Assembly: GCF_004210375.1 (NCBI RefSeq)
Contig: NC_134825.1
Span: forward strand, 65,959,558-66,023,557
Origin: Tachypleus tridentatus
Taxonomy: Eukaryota; Arthropoda; Merostomata; Xiphosura; Limulidae
Length of the DNA stretch: 64,000 bases
Direction of reading: 5' to 3'
The notes under the pieces are model-generated. The model had not been told where the DNA came from. It saw nothing but the letters and a program-made list of their open reading frames with translations, and ran no database searches. This document shows, piece after piece, positions 36,827 through 47,715 of this stretch. Position 1 is the stretch's first letter. Each line of letters begins with the position of its first letter. A program made the position numbers and the translations under genes.

Positions 36827-37993
36827 GAGTTTAGCTTATATTATTTCTATATTTCTGTTTGTGACTTTTCATTGCAGAAACATGATACCTACTAAAACAG
36901 TTTCAGTAAACGTAAATAAAGAACGAATAATCTAAATTAATATTTAAGATATCTAAGAGGTCAAGTATTTATGAAACTGACAGATCTGTATACATGTTAT
37001 TAACATAAAAGTTTAAAAACACTAGTTTCGTAATTATCTAAAATATACATTCATTACATAGTGGTCCAACTTTCTTCAAAATTTCAGCGGCGCTGAGCCT
37101 GGCAGCTGTGTGTGTGTGTGTATGCGTGGTGAGATACAGCCTCATTAAGTGACATCACTTTAGCATGTAATGGAGCAGATTGTATGCACACACAGTAATC
37201 TGGAGTGATGTTGGAGAAGCGATTCCAGCTTCACTGGCTCCCAATGTAATCCAAAAATTAGAGACACTGATATGATATTAGCAGTAGATATTACTATTGA
37301 ATTATAAAAATAAAACAAATGTTCAATTATTAACCAATTTCAATGAAATTGTAAAAAGAAATAAAGATTAGAAACAAGTAACAAAATTGAATTGCTATAA
37401 TTAAATATGATGTAGCAATGCAATTGCCAGAAAAAACAAAAGCCAGGTAGAAAGGAATACACAAAACGATACAAAAAGCCCTACATAAGTAACCAGTAAG
37501 TACTGAGTTCATCACACTAGCGTTATGACTAGATATCACTATTTACTTCAAATGCTTTTATTTAAACCTGAATTCATGAAACTGAAAGGAATTCAACGCT
37601 TTGTTATAGATAAAATGGAGATATTTGGCTACTTATACAGTGATTTTTAAACAGTTTAGTGTACTCATACCTAACTCATACTTAAATTCTACTTTATACT
37701 ACTTGTAGTAGAAGTTAAAATGATAGCATTGTTTAGATTCCTGTAGTCAGTAACTGGGATGCGCTTTAGTTAATATGGTATCATTATTTAACTGTCAGAT
37801 GTATGTTACTGTAGTAACTAGATTTCGGTGAATCTAAACTGAATACCTAAACATCAATTATAGCAATAATAATAAACGTGTTATGGAGTTAGTAAGGGAA
37901 AATATCGTCAGACGACGATACGAGGTGACGTCACGTTGCGTACCAATTTGAGTGATAGATCGGAATGGCCAGATGCACATATGATTGTTTATG
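36827..37993. other. No gene recognised
   Basis: AT-rich; a small CpG-bearing patch at about 37905-37975 (CGTCAGACGACGATACGAGG). Confidence 0.5.
37107..37122 (+). repeat. (GT)n microsatellite
   Basis: Short GT run in otherwise non-repetitive DNA. Confidence 0.75.
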
Positions 37994-38224
37994 ACATTCG
38001 CGCAAAGCTACTCGAGGGCTATCTGCGCTAGCCGTCCCTAATTTAGCAGTGTAAGACTAGATGGAAGGCAGCTAGTTATCACAACTCACCGCTAACTCTG
38101 GGGCTACTCTTTTATCAACGAATAGTAGGATTGAGTGTTACATTATAACTCTCCCACGGCTGAAAGAACGAGCAGGTTTGGTGCGACGAGGATTCGAACC
38201 CGCGTGCCTTAACCACCTGGCCCG
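37994..38224 (-). repeat. SINE family A lacking its anticodon arm
   Basis: Minus orientation. The head jumps from GGATTCGAACCCGCG straight to TGCCTTAACCACCTGG, deleting the anticodon-arm segment seen in the other copies. Confidence 0.88.
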
Positions 38225-38302
38225 CACATATGAACAATAATCGTTTGTATAGTTTCACATCAGTACTGTAATATTCTCCTGACTCCTAGCTCTTTGTTCC
38301 CC

Positions 38303-38410
38303 TATAGATGGCTTAATTGTATGTGTAAGGGCTTATCACGCTAAAAATTGGATTTTAATACTTGCGCTGGGCACAGTACAGATAGCCCAATATGGAGCTC
38401 AGTGGAAGTG
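38303..38410 (+). repeat. SINE family C, diverged
   Basis: ATGGCTTAATTGTATG head, TGGGCACAGTACAGATAGCC, CAATATGGAGCTCAG tail. Confidence 0.5.
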
Positions 38411-38808
38411 GTTTGTACGCTGAACCGAGAGACGACATGGTCTACATGTCACTTTGCCTTTGTTTCTATTGGTCTGATAAACGTCTTTTACATGTAATGG
38501 ATTAAATAAGCTTAAAATTCATAAACGATATAAATGAGTGTCGTAAGTGAAAATTTTGCTATTCAAATTTCATATTAAAAATAATATTTGTGAATGTCTG
38601 CATAAGTAATGTGATAGTGCATTGGACTGTACATAGTGCATGATCTACAACAATTACAAAAGGTTATAGTAATTATGATGATAAATAGTTACGCCACTGT
38701 GTAGTGCCATCACCAGTCCATCTGCTAACATCAGCTGCGTAAGTCTTACTTCCGTGCCTGAGGGCTTAGAACCAGTTTCTGTGATAGCAGCACACCACGC
38801 GCACTGAG

Positions 38809-38920
38809 AGGCGGAGTTTTCCCACACTACGCACGAGCCAGGGTTATGAGAAGAAAGTGGTGGCACGTGCAGTTCTACTAGCATCTTCTAGCTCAGATTA
38901 CCCCTGATTGATTTGTAAGT
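38809..38920 (+). promoter_or_regulatory. Distal conserved module upstream of HES-B
   Basis: AGGCGGAGTTTTCCCACACT (38809-38828, identical to the HES-A copy), 32 bp, TGGCACGTGCA (38861-38871, identical), then TTGATTTGTAAGT (38908-38920, two mismatches). It is about 1.4-1.5 kb upstream of the HES-B ATG, farther than in HES-A; a SINE (39459-39722) sits in the added DNA. Confidence 0.7.
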
Positions 38921-39445
38921 CACAGACATAACACACATACGCGGATGGCTAATCAGCTTTGTAGAGTTATGTTATCTATGCCTTTATGTAACTGTCGGAA
39001 TTTGTTCCACAGTATCAGTTAATACAGTCAAGTAGCAACGCATGTGATACATACAAACAAATTTTAAAAACACAAAGTTGTTTTCATACGTTTCAAAGGT
39101 ATACTGTAATAAAAATAACTAAACATTTTGTAGGCTTATACCAGCCCTATGTTAAACATATTATTATTTCTAATTAATGTTTACACTTATAAAAATTATT
39201 GTGCAATGTTAGCTTAATTTGTGAGTTGGATTTAGGAATAACATAAATCTCTTAAGATTTTCACGGACTACGGCCGGAAATGTTAACAGCTACGATACTT
39301 ATTCGATAATTCAAAGCATTTTAATCATTATGAATTTTACTATCCTTTGGAATTGATGAATAATATTAAACGCTTCTAACCACTTTGTTATACAAGATTA
39401 GCATTTTTAAAATATTTAAATATTTTTTATTTTGTTTACTTCTGA

Positions 39446-39738
39446 TGTCTTAATATCGGGGCCCAGCATGGTCAAGTGGGTTGAGGCGTTCGACTCGTAA
39501 TCTCAGGGTAGCTGGTTCGAATCACGGTCGCACTAAACATGCTCGCCCTTTCAGCCGTGGGGGCGTTATAATGTGACAGTCAATCACACCATTCGTTGGT
39601 AAAAGAGTAGCCCAAGAGTCGGCCGTGGGTCGTGATGACTAGCTGCCTTCCCTCTAGTCATACACTGCTAAATTAGAGACGGATAGCACAGATAGCCCTC
39701 GAGTAGCTTTGTGCGAAAAACACAAATGTATTAATATC
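39446..39738 (+). repeat. SINE family A between HES-B and its distal module
   Basis: TGTCTTAATATC (39446-39457) and TGTATTAATATC (39727-39738) flank a full-length copy. The insertion helps explain why the distal module lies farther from HES-B than from HES-A. Confidence 0.9.
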
Positions 39739-40028
39739 AACATAATATTGAAGTCATATTGCAAGATTTTTGTGGTAAATAGAATTATACTTAAGAAATT
39801 AGTTTTATTCCTTTAAAATTTACAATTGAAACTAACAAAATATGTGAAGAACGACGACGTGTATGATATGTATAAAACTTTGTAAATTTAAAATAAAATT
39901 TCGTATGGATAACATTCAATAATATTATCAGCAAAAATATGCAACCCTTTAAGGCCCATGTTTGTCGTCTCCAGGCGCTTCCTTACCTCATCTAAACAGC
40001 GGGTGCTGCGCCTGCCTCTGTGATCTAG

Positions 40029-40060
40029 TGTGGGAAAGAACTCGCTTCGCTGTTCTCACA
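40029..40060 (+). promoter_or_regulatory. Su(H)/CSL paired site (SPS) in HES-B promoter
   Basis: TGTGGGAA at 40029-40036 and its inverted partner TTCTCACA at 40053-40060 both fit YGTGRGAA. They lie head to head with exactly 16 bp between them. That is the SPS geometry known from Drosophila E(spl) genes and vertebrate Hes1, where two CSL-Notch-Mastermind complexes bind cooperatively. It lies about 260-290 bp upstream of the ATG. Confidence 0.85.
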
Positions 40061-40070
40061 CGCCCGACTC

Positions 40071-40095
40071 GCATGCTTCATTGACCTTTTAAATA
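40071..40095 (+). promoter_or_regulatory. Shared core-promoter block of HES-B with TATA-like tract
   Basis: GCATGCTTCATTGACC (40071-40086) matches HES-A at 15 of 16 bases, at nearly the same distance from the CSL site. It is followed by TTTTAAATAA, a possible TATA element. The transcription start is not placed. Confidence 0.5.
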
Positions 40096-40117
40096 ACAAT
40101 CAAGTCACGCGTTCACG

Positions 40118-40125
40118 TTCCCACA
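40118..40125 (-). promoter_or_regulatory. Additional CSL site in HES-B promoter
   Basis: TTCCCACA, the reverse complement of TGTGGGAA, is a third perfect CSL consensus site within 100 bp of the paired site. Confidence 0.6.
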
Positions 40126-40317
40126 CATGCACTTGTTGAGTGGTACTGAGGAGGCCACACATCAGGGGTTATGATTTAAACTGAGAAACTCAACTGTTAG
40201 AGTCGCATTCCGTTACGCGGTGTTTATAGAAGGAAGTCGGTGATAAACGTGAAATGTAAGTTTGAGCTGGAGTTTTGGACTTAAAAATACTTTTGTTAAC
40301 GTAACTTTTAAGGTAAA

Positions 40318-43300
40318 ATGCCTGCTGAAAAATCGCCATCAAAAACTAGTGACTACCGACGGGTGAGTATTTAATATTATTTTTAAGTACAGAGGTAATT
40401 CAATAAAAAATAAAGTTATACTTTCACTTCAGGTTTCTAATATTGTAGCAAGCTTTCAATTGCAAATCGTAAGTTCCAGCCTACGAGCCTAAAAACCTGT
40501 GGTGTTAAATATATAATTATTAATATAAAATTTAGAACGTTTCGGTTCAAGTACTAATTGTAGAGGCGTCGTTGGACATTGGCACATCTCACGGATGCAG
40601 TTCACAGTGCTTCGGAGGTTTCTTACGTGCGTTATAATTACAAAGTAATAGAGTGATATAAATATGTTATATTTACTCTAAATAATAACTGCTTCTGGGG
40701 GGACCAAGCCACTAATTTTTTGAGTAGCTAGTAAACACCCTTGGTTATTAGTAATTAATTAAATAGGTAAAATTCTTGAAAAATTTAGTTTTTTATAGTA
40801 ATTATTAAGTTAATCGTACCTTATTTAGTTGAACTTGTCTGAATAAATAATATTTTTGTAATGTATTAAAACTGTAACTTGAAGACATTTACATTTATTA
40901 ATTTTATGGATTAGTGTGAAGATACGTTACAACTGGAGTAATACCCTCGGTAGATATAAGGGTGATTGGTGTGATAAGTAGGTTTAATTTATCGCATTCA
41001 GATTAGAACCGTCAAGGCGTTGTGAAAACTCGTGGAATAGGCTTAACTATCACTTCGTTTGTAATGGTATAGGTGTATTATCTACTTAGTGCTTTAGCGT
41101 AACTTGTTGCATTTTTGAATCATATTGGTTATGCATTTACCTTTTTTGAATGTAGAATGTAAAATTCCCAACTCTGTAAGCTGTGCTTATGCTATTCTTA
41201 ACATATACAATGTACTTATATTTATCATTGTGTTATTATTATATTATCACCAGCTCGATTCCTTATTTGTGTTTTTGTCGTGGTTCGTATAGACTACAAA
41301 ACCCATTATGGAAAAACGAAGAAGAGCCAGAATCAACCAGTGTCTCACCGAACTGAAGACTCTGGTTCTAGATGCGTTACGCGAAGATGTAAGTAATATT
41401 TTGTACGAATCTAAACTAGATTAATAATGCTCTAGTAAAACTTAAAAGTTACGAATATTGAAATACAAAATCTAAACCTGTATTTTAATTGTTCCATGGT
41501 GGGTCTCTTGTCATTTTGTGTATTTAAAAAAAAAAAAAAAGGTTAAACAGTGTAAAGTCATAATTACAGACCTCGGTTAGATTGTTAATAACAACAATAT
41601 ATATTATTTTTTACCCATTAGCCATCCCGACATTCAAAGCTTGAAAAGGCAGATATCTTGGATATGACTGTCAAACATCTTCAAAATGTGCAGAGACAGC
41701 AAGTGGCAGGTAAGTCTCGTCTGATCAGTAGCAGTGTAATGTGTATGTTTTGTTAATGTCATATTTGTGATTCTGTAGTTCGGTCTTAATGAACCATTTA
41801 ATGTTATACCTGTGAGTGTCTTAACGCTGTTATAAGTGTATCTTATGTTTACAATAATGCAATATTAACGAGTTTCGGGAAAATTAAACTAAGCTTTACT
41901 ACCTTTACAATGTCTATGACATGTTTGCTACTTCCTTGTATGAATGCGTTTAAAGAGGTAATGGACCGAACATGTGGTAGCAGCCACGTCAAAATAACTC
42001 GTTTATTAAATCAAGTAATTGCTTTACATAGTTTTACATCTTATTTTATATTAAACATATTAAGTCCTCGAACTTTACTCAGTCCAGGAACCGTTTTCAA
42101 AAATATTGTCCTGCCCTTGAACAAACACCAAATTGTTCTTTTAACAGATATCTCGCTGACGTCACAGGAACTGGACTGTGGACACCTAGAGGCTTTATAC
42201 TTATGTGTGTCGAATCAAGAAGAATCACAATCTCGTCTATTTATTTGTTTTTGAATTTCGCGCAAAGCTACACGAAGACTATCTGAGCTACCCGTCCCTA
42301 ATTTAGTAGTGTAAGACTAGAAGGAAGACAGCTAGTCATCACCACCCACTTTTTGGCTACTCTTTCACCAACGAATAGTGGTAATAACCGTAACATTATA
42401 ACCCCCACGGCTGAAAGGGCGAGCCTGTTTTTTCGTAACGAGGATTCAAACCCGCGATTCTCGAATTGCGAGTCAAGTGCCCTGACCATGCCGAGCCTTC
42501 GTATATTTTTAAACAATTTTCTTTTTTACATTTATACACAAAGTTCATCTGTTCAGTACTTTTAAAACAAAACCTCAGCGGTATTAACAACTTCAGCTGT
42601 TGTTTTGCACTCTTTAGAAAACTAGTTTAAACTTATCTTGCAAAACAACACTGAAGCTATTGTCGTTTAACACAAGGGCCTGTCTGTGTTTTGCCCACCA
42701 TAAGTATCGAAACCTAGATTCTAACGTTGTAAGTTCGCAGACATTCCGCTTTGTCACTTGTAGTTATCTTCTTTGCTGTTGCTAATTGATGCTATACACC
42801 GTTATACCTTTGTAACTCCATACAATCGAAATCAAACTAACCAAAGCTAATATGTTGAAATAAAAATTTCATACTTTGTGGGTATTCATTACATAGATTT
42901 AAAACTTTGTACTTAACATTAGTATGAAAGAAAGTAACAGTGATTTTAATTTTATGTATATTATGACGAGGCTTACTTTTCATTTCAGCTACAGTAACAT
43001 ATATCTCTCCTATTTTTCTGGCCCTCTATGTAGTATTATTTACATGTTTCTTTATTGTTTCACTTTTTTTCTCTCTAGCTGCCATTGTAACGGATCCCAC
43101 CGTTCTTAGTAAGTTCAAAGCTGGGTTCAGTGAATGTGCCTCTGAGGTTACCCGCTATCTCAATAGAATAGGAATAGAAAAAAATCTTCGTCAACGTTTA
43201 CTGAACCATCTGGGGAACTGTATTTCAAGTCTCCAGACACCAACGTTGTTCAGTATAGCAGCCACCACAGGTACAGCTTCTACTGCCTTTCCAGGAATGA

Positions 43301-44238
43301 ATTCTTCCGTTCCAGATGCCGTTAGTCATTTTCAACCAATGAGAGTCCAGATACCCAGTAACATATTCACTACAAGCTCTGATAACATAGTGCCTCCCAG
43401 GACCTTGCAGAACGTTACAGTGGATATTAACAATAACGTTCTCATGGCTCCTAATTCAGCTACAAATCCATCAACAATTTCTGATAATTTTGAAACAATT
43501 CTGGGGAGTCTTTCTCTTATTCCAAGTCGCCTTCCGAACGGAGATATTGCGTTTTTGCTTCCAAGAAAAGCTTTTGCTTCTGTTTCTAATGATCTTCCTA
43601 ATAATATTATGATAGATTCCAGAACCACGGATCAAACAAATTATAGGGTTAGCACGAGTAACACCGCCACTCCCAGTTTCTCATTTTGGGACCATTCACT
43701 GTCACCCGAAAACCCGCGAAGACACAGTTCATTAAGTTGTGTTCCCAGTCCCTGTTCTAGTGATTCTAGTTCTGAAGTCTTCGCTGAATCTTTGATGGGA
43801 TCGCCAAAAGAATCTTCACCTTATGTAACAATTAGTAAAATTGACCATTCATCCCAAAACCTTTCATCCAAGAGTCCAAGCGTTGTTCAAGATATTTCAC
43901 TGTCGAGATTTAACACTTCCGTATCAACTCTGAGGAAAAAAGATGTCCAGTCTACCATCGCTAATAAACATCGACCAAGATTCTTAAGTGTAGAATGCGT
44001 TTCAAGTGGTTACTCAACCATTAATCACATGGAAAATCATTTGACTATTTCTCCACAGAGACTTCTAACAGATAAAAACCTAGTGACTAGGCAAGTTGGA
44101 ATTCACAGTGAACATAATAGTACGTTCAGTAGTTCATGTCTTGTCGAGAATATGTCAACACATAAGATTCCAAGTGTTCATCATCAGCCAGGTAGATCGT
44201 CCCAAGGATCGGACAATGCTGTTTGGCGCCCCTGGTGA
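40318..44238 (+). CDS. HES1-like: HES-B: Hairy/E(spl)-family bHLH-Orange-WRPW repressor
   Basis: Paralogue of HES-A with four coding exons: 40318-40362, 41293-41388, 41622-41709 and 43079-44238. Introns 1 and 2 are phase 0 and intron 3 is phase 1; donors are GTGAGT, GTAAGT and GTAAGT. The product is 462 aa, long for a HES protein. bHLH is about residues 17-75 ([16 protein letters not shown], then [20 protein letters not shown]); Orange domain about 88-128 ([17 protein letters not shown]); [16 protein letters not shown] at 223-238; a long Ser/Thr/Asn-rich linker; C-terminal VWRPW and TGA. The four-exon layout, with an intron between the helix-loop-helix and Orange domains, is the Hes1-type arrangement. 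The start codon sits in a good context (AAAATGC). Predicted nuclear repressor binding Groucho through WRPW. Intron 3 carries a SINE. Family assignment is secure; the closest named relative (hairy, deadpan or Hes1) is not decided. Confidence 0.96.
40363..41292 (+). other. HES-B intron 1
   Basis: 930 bp, GTGAGT...TATAG, at the same codon position as HES-A intron 1. No repeat seen. Confidence 0.85.
41389..41621 (+). other. HES-B intron 2
   Basis: 233 bp, GTAAGT...ATTAG, at the same position as HES-A intron 2. Confidence 0.85.
42246..42498 (-). repeat. SINE family A in HES-B intron 3
   Basis: Minus orientation relative to the window, so antisense to HES-B; tail TGAATTTCGCGCAAAGC, head ending ACCATGCCGAGCC. 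Internal short deletions. Confidence 0.88.
42661..42768 (-). repeat. SINE family C in HES-B intron 3
   Basis: Minus orientation, diverged: CACCATAAGTATCGAAACC, TTCTAACGTTGTAAGTTCGC. Confidence 0.6.
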
Positions 44239-44691
44239 TTAATCATAAAGTCTTGGTGGTTTATTTCCTTTATATAATGTTAAGGCAAAAGGCTAACTTC
44301 TGTTGTTTCAAAATTTGCGAGTAGTTGCTGATTTTAAAGTATTGTAGTCGTTTTAGCTTACCATATTTTCATTAATGTTACCTTTCAAATGAAGATCTTG
44401 GAGCAGTCTTTGTGAATTTGATGCAATTTCTGTTTACATGAAGACTGTTGTATTTCGATAAAATGGTACATGAGACCACAAGAACACGAATTATTGGTTC
44501 AATAACATCCTTAAAAAAATTAAAAAGGTTTTTGCTTTCACTCAGTCTGAAAAAAACATTTTTATCGTAAATATGAAAGAATTGCTCGTTAGATCTAACG
44601 AATGTAATAAGAATCAATTATTGACTGCAGGCGAAAAGAACATTGCATACTATTTGAGCAGTGTTTTAAATATTTAAAAGTATGAAGTCAG

Positions 44692-44697
44692 TGTGAT
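44692..44697 (+). promoter_or_regulatory. K-box motif in HES-B 3' UTR
   Basis: TGTGAT about 450 nt downstream of the HES-B stop, inside the predicted 3' UTR. A single hexamer in about 850 nt is weak on its own; it gains weight because the paralogue carries two. Confidence 0.35.
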
Positions 44698-45094
44698 TAA
44701 AGGTTGACAGATTTTTTTACGCTTGGTATGAACAGTGTCAAGTGGTGAGTTTGAAATATTCAACACAGTGTGTACAAGTGTAGATAATTAATAGGAATTA
44801 TACTAGTTTAGTTTTTGTAAGTAATATTAACCAGGGGATCTTCAAAACACAACCAGATTCTTATATTTTACAATGTATTTAATTTTCATAGTCTACTTAC
44901 AAATGTTTCTTTTTGTTGATTAAAATGTTAAAAACGCATTTTAAAAGTGATGATGAACGTGTTTTAACGTATTGATGTATGTATACAAATGTCGTACTTA
45001 CCTTACATAATTTTTAATTTTCGGTACATTTTAGTTATTTTACTAATCGTTTATACAATGAATCTTAGACTCATGAAAATAGAGATCAGGTATA

Positions 45095-45100
45095 AATAAA
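45095..45100 (+). terminator. Candidate poly(A) signal of HES-B
   Basis: AATAAA about 855 nt after the HES-B stop, in AT-rich DNA. The stretch 44239-45094 would be the 3' UTR. Motif and position only. Confidence 0.4.
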
Positions 45101-45702
45101 TATGTTATTACATTTTTTTTCTTAAAAGTGAAATTTTATTTATTTGGACCACTAATTAACTACATTTTATTTTGTAAGAGATTAAATTATACTAATGGTA
45201 AATATAAACAGATGGTTCTAGTGGGACCTTTTTTATTTTAATAATTATTACATTCGTTTTGTCCTAGTAAAATTTAACGCCTTCCCAACATAAAAACTGA
45301 AATTCTAAAGACATTTTGACATTTAGTGTTTTAAGGTTAAATATTTAAAAATTACTACTTACGAAAGTTTTATACGTGCACTGTTATCGAAGAAAGTGTC
45401 TTGCTACATGAACAGGGTAATTATTATTTGTAGGACGTAACCCTAATTTTTAAGTGTGTAATGTTTCTGATAAGGATTTTACGTATTTCATTTTAAAGGT
45501 AATTTTGTATTACGCAAACCTTCCGTTTGTTAGTACAGTTCGCCTTACACGAAAGCTATCGTGCTACTGTGATTCACCGATATCAAAAGCTGTTGTATAA
45601 ATTGTTGTATATAAATTTAGTAAAAAATAAAAGTATCTGTGGTGTAAAATATTTATTTGCTGCGAAATTTACGTTTTTTTTATTTACCCTTTTTAGAAAT
45701 AC

Positions 45703-45962
45703 AGGGCCCGGCATGGTCAGGTGGTTAAAGCATTCGACTCGTAATCTAAGGGTTGGGAGTTCGAATCCACGTTACATTAAACATGCTCGCCCTTTCAGCC
45801 TTGGAGGCGTTATAATGTAACGGTCAGTCCCACTATTCGTTGGTAAAAGAGTAGCCCAAGAGTTGGCGGTGGGTGGTGATGACCAGCTGCCTTTACTCCT
45901 AAATTAGGGACGTCTAGCGCAGATAGCCCGCGGGTAGCTTTGCGCAGACATTCAAACAAACC
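45703..45962 (+). repeat. SINE family A copy abutting LINE
   Basis: GGGCCCGGCATGGTCAGG head, short gap in the tail region; directly followed by the Jockey-like fragment. Confidence 0.88.
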
Positions 45963-46720
45963 GGTATGTTAACTATATGCCTGTGAAGGATCCAAATCGT
46001 GGATACTCGTCACAATTCGCTGATGATGTTGCTGTTTGGAAAAGTGCCCCCACAGCATCAATAGAAGCTACAAATGTAGAACCACAACTAAATAGAATAA
46101 GTGAATACTGTCAAAAATATAGAATTGAAGTTAACATAACAAAAACCCAAGTAGTGGTTTTCATAAAATTAACAAATTACAAAAAGAACTAAGTTATATA
46201 TGAACGGAACACTTCTTCAGACTGCTACATCCGCCAGATTTCTAAGATTACCATTTAACTCAAAATTAACATGGACAAACCAGTTAAATAACGTTAAAAC
46301 CACAATATAGTGAAGAACAAACTATGCTAGGAGTCTAACTGGTAGAAATAGTGGAGCAACAGCCGAGAACATATTAAAAATCTACAAAACATGCATCTGA
46401 TCTGTAATCGACTATGCAGCACCAGAATGGATAAACGTAACACCAAAACTAGTTCAAACTAAACTACAAACAATGCAAAACACATTACTCACAACAACAG
46501 ATAAAGCCCCTAAATGCACAAGTACTCAAACATAGAAACAGTAACAGATTGACTCTTTCATAGTACACTGAATTATTTCGATAAAAATTAAACAAAAATG
46601 ACTTATGCGAACTAGACAAATATTGCATACTTGATGAAGATAGCTCTAAACGCCTTTCCCCAGTGAATCTGAGAAATAAAAACAGGTCACCAAGTTACTA
46701 AACTTAGTTTCAGTCTTAAT
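45963..46720 (+). mobile_element. Jockey-like LINE fragment, second copy
   Basis: Begins directly after a SINE and starts mid-RT at GYSSQFADDVAVWK (catalytic DD), closely resembling LADDMAVWK of the minus-strand copy at 28.3-31.4 kb. The thumb and C-terminal region follow with frameshifts, ending near RLSPVNLRNKN at about 46680. It is the same subfamily as the minus-strand copy. Confidence 0.78.
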
Positions 46721-47303
46721 TAAGAAACATTGTAGGGTATTTATAATCATTGAAAGTACAAAAGATTATGGAATTTTGAGAAGCGGTATTTCTACCCAAA
46801 TGTTTATGTAGATGTACATTGCTCTGAGAGGTGCCGGGGTAAGTGTGTTTTACTCTAACCCTCGTGTAGTATTTATAAATACGTTTATCAGAAGCTGTAT
46901 ATGAACGTACACAGGTCAAAATGACCTGATCCTCCAGGGTCTTTATAACCAAATACCGACAAAGAAGCGAACCAAACGCGACAGTTTCAAGATGAAGGTT
47001 GTTTCACTTTGTCAAATCCTAATGTAAAAAGTCACTAATCTTACAAGTCGTAACAGTAAAATTCAGTACCTGTTTTCTTATAGAGCTTCAGTTGACGCAT
47101 ACTTACCTTCGTAACAATCGTTTAATATTTATATGGAAAATAGCTCGAACAGTTTTCCAGCTTCCGCGTATTCATTTCAGTACAAGTAATTGTGACTGAG
47201 AACGATCAGTCCAGTTTCGTAGTCATCCATATCTGTTAGAAGGTGAGCGGCTTCTTAACGTACTTTGTGACTTATAGCTTATTGTTTTTGTAAATTTGTT
47301 TCC

Positions 47304-47405
47304 ACTGGCAAAGTAGTAAGTATACGGATTTATAAAGCTAGAAATCAGGATTAGATACACGTTTCATGCACAGCACAAATAACACATTGTGGAGCTTTGC
47401 GTTTG
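47304..47405 (+). repeat. SINE family B/C-like copy
   Basis: CCACTGGCAAAGTAGTAAG head, ATGCACAGCACAAATAACAC, TTGTGGAGCTTTGCG tail. Confidence 0.6.
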
Positions 47406-47422
47406 GCTAGAAAATTTGTAAA

Positions 47423-47495
47423 GTCCCCCAGTGTTACAGTGATAAACCTGGGAGCTCATAAGGTTAAAAACTAGGTTTCGATACCCGTGGTGTGG
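47423..47495 (+). repeat. SINE family C head fragment
   Basis: TCCCCCAGTGTTACAGTGAT head and GGTTTCGATACCCGTGG B-box; the tail is missing. Confidence 0.6.
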
Positions 47496-47569
47496 CGTTA
47501 AGCTTAACTATAAACAAATTAATTTTTTTTGTAAAAAATAATTTACATTTATTTTATTATAATTTTAAG

Positions 47570-47715
47570 AAAGGGAAGGCAGCTAGCGAACACCAAGTCT
47601 TGGAATACTCTTTACCAACGAATAATGGGATTGACACTCATATAATAACGCCCCTCATGGTCGAAATAGTGAGTAGGTTCGTAGACGGGACTTAACCCCG
47701 TGACTCTCAGATTGT
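47570..47715 (-). repeat. Old SINE family A fragment
   Basis: GGGAAGGCAGCTAGCGA, TTACCAACGAATAATGGGAT and a decayed head region. Confidence 0.75.

Larger units (their letters stand above)
41710..43078 (+). other. HES-B intron 3
   Basis: 1369 bp, GTAAGT...CTCTAG, phase 1, between the bHLH and Orange domains. It hosts a family A and a family C SINE. Absent from HES-A. Confidence 0.88.

Noticed and set aside
41910-42254. 114-codon open frame in HES-B intron 3
   Set aside because: It lies wholly inside an intron supported by good splice sites, has no recognisable domain, and runs into the SINE at its end.
43332-43628. 98-codon minus-strand frame opposite HES-B
   Set aside because: Antisense shadow of the HES-B last exon.
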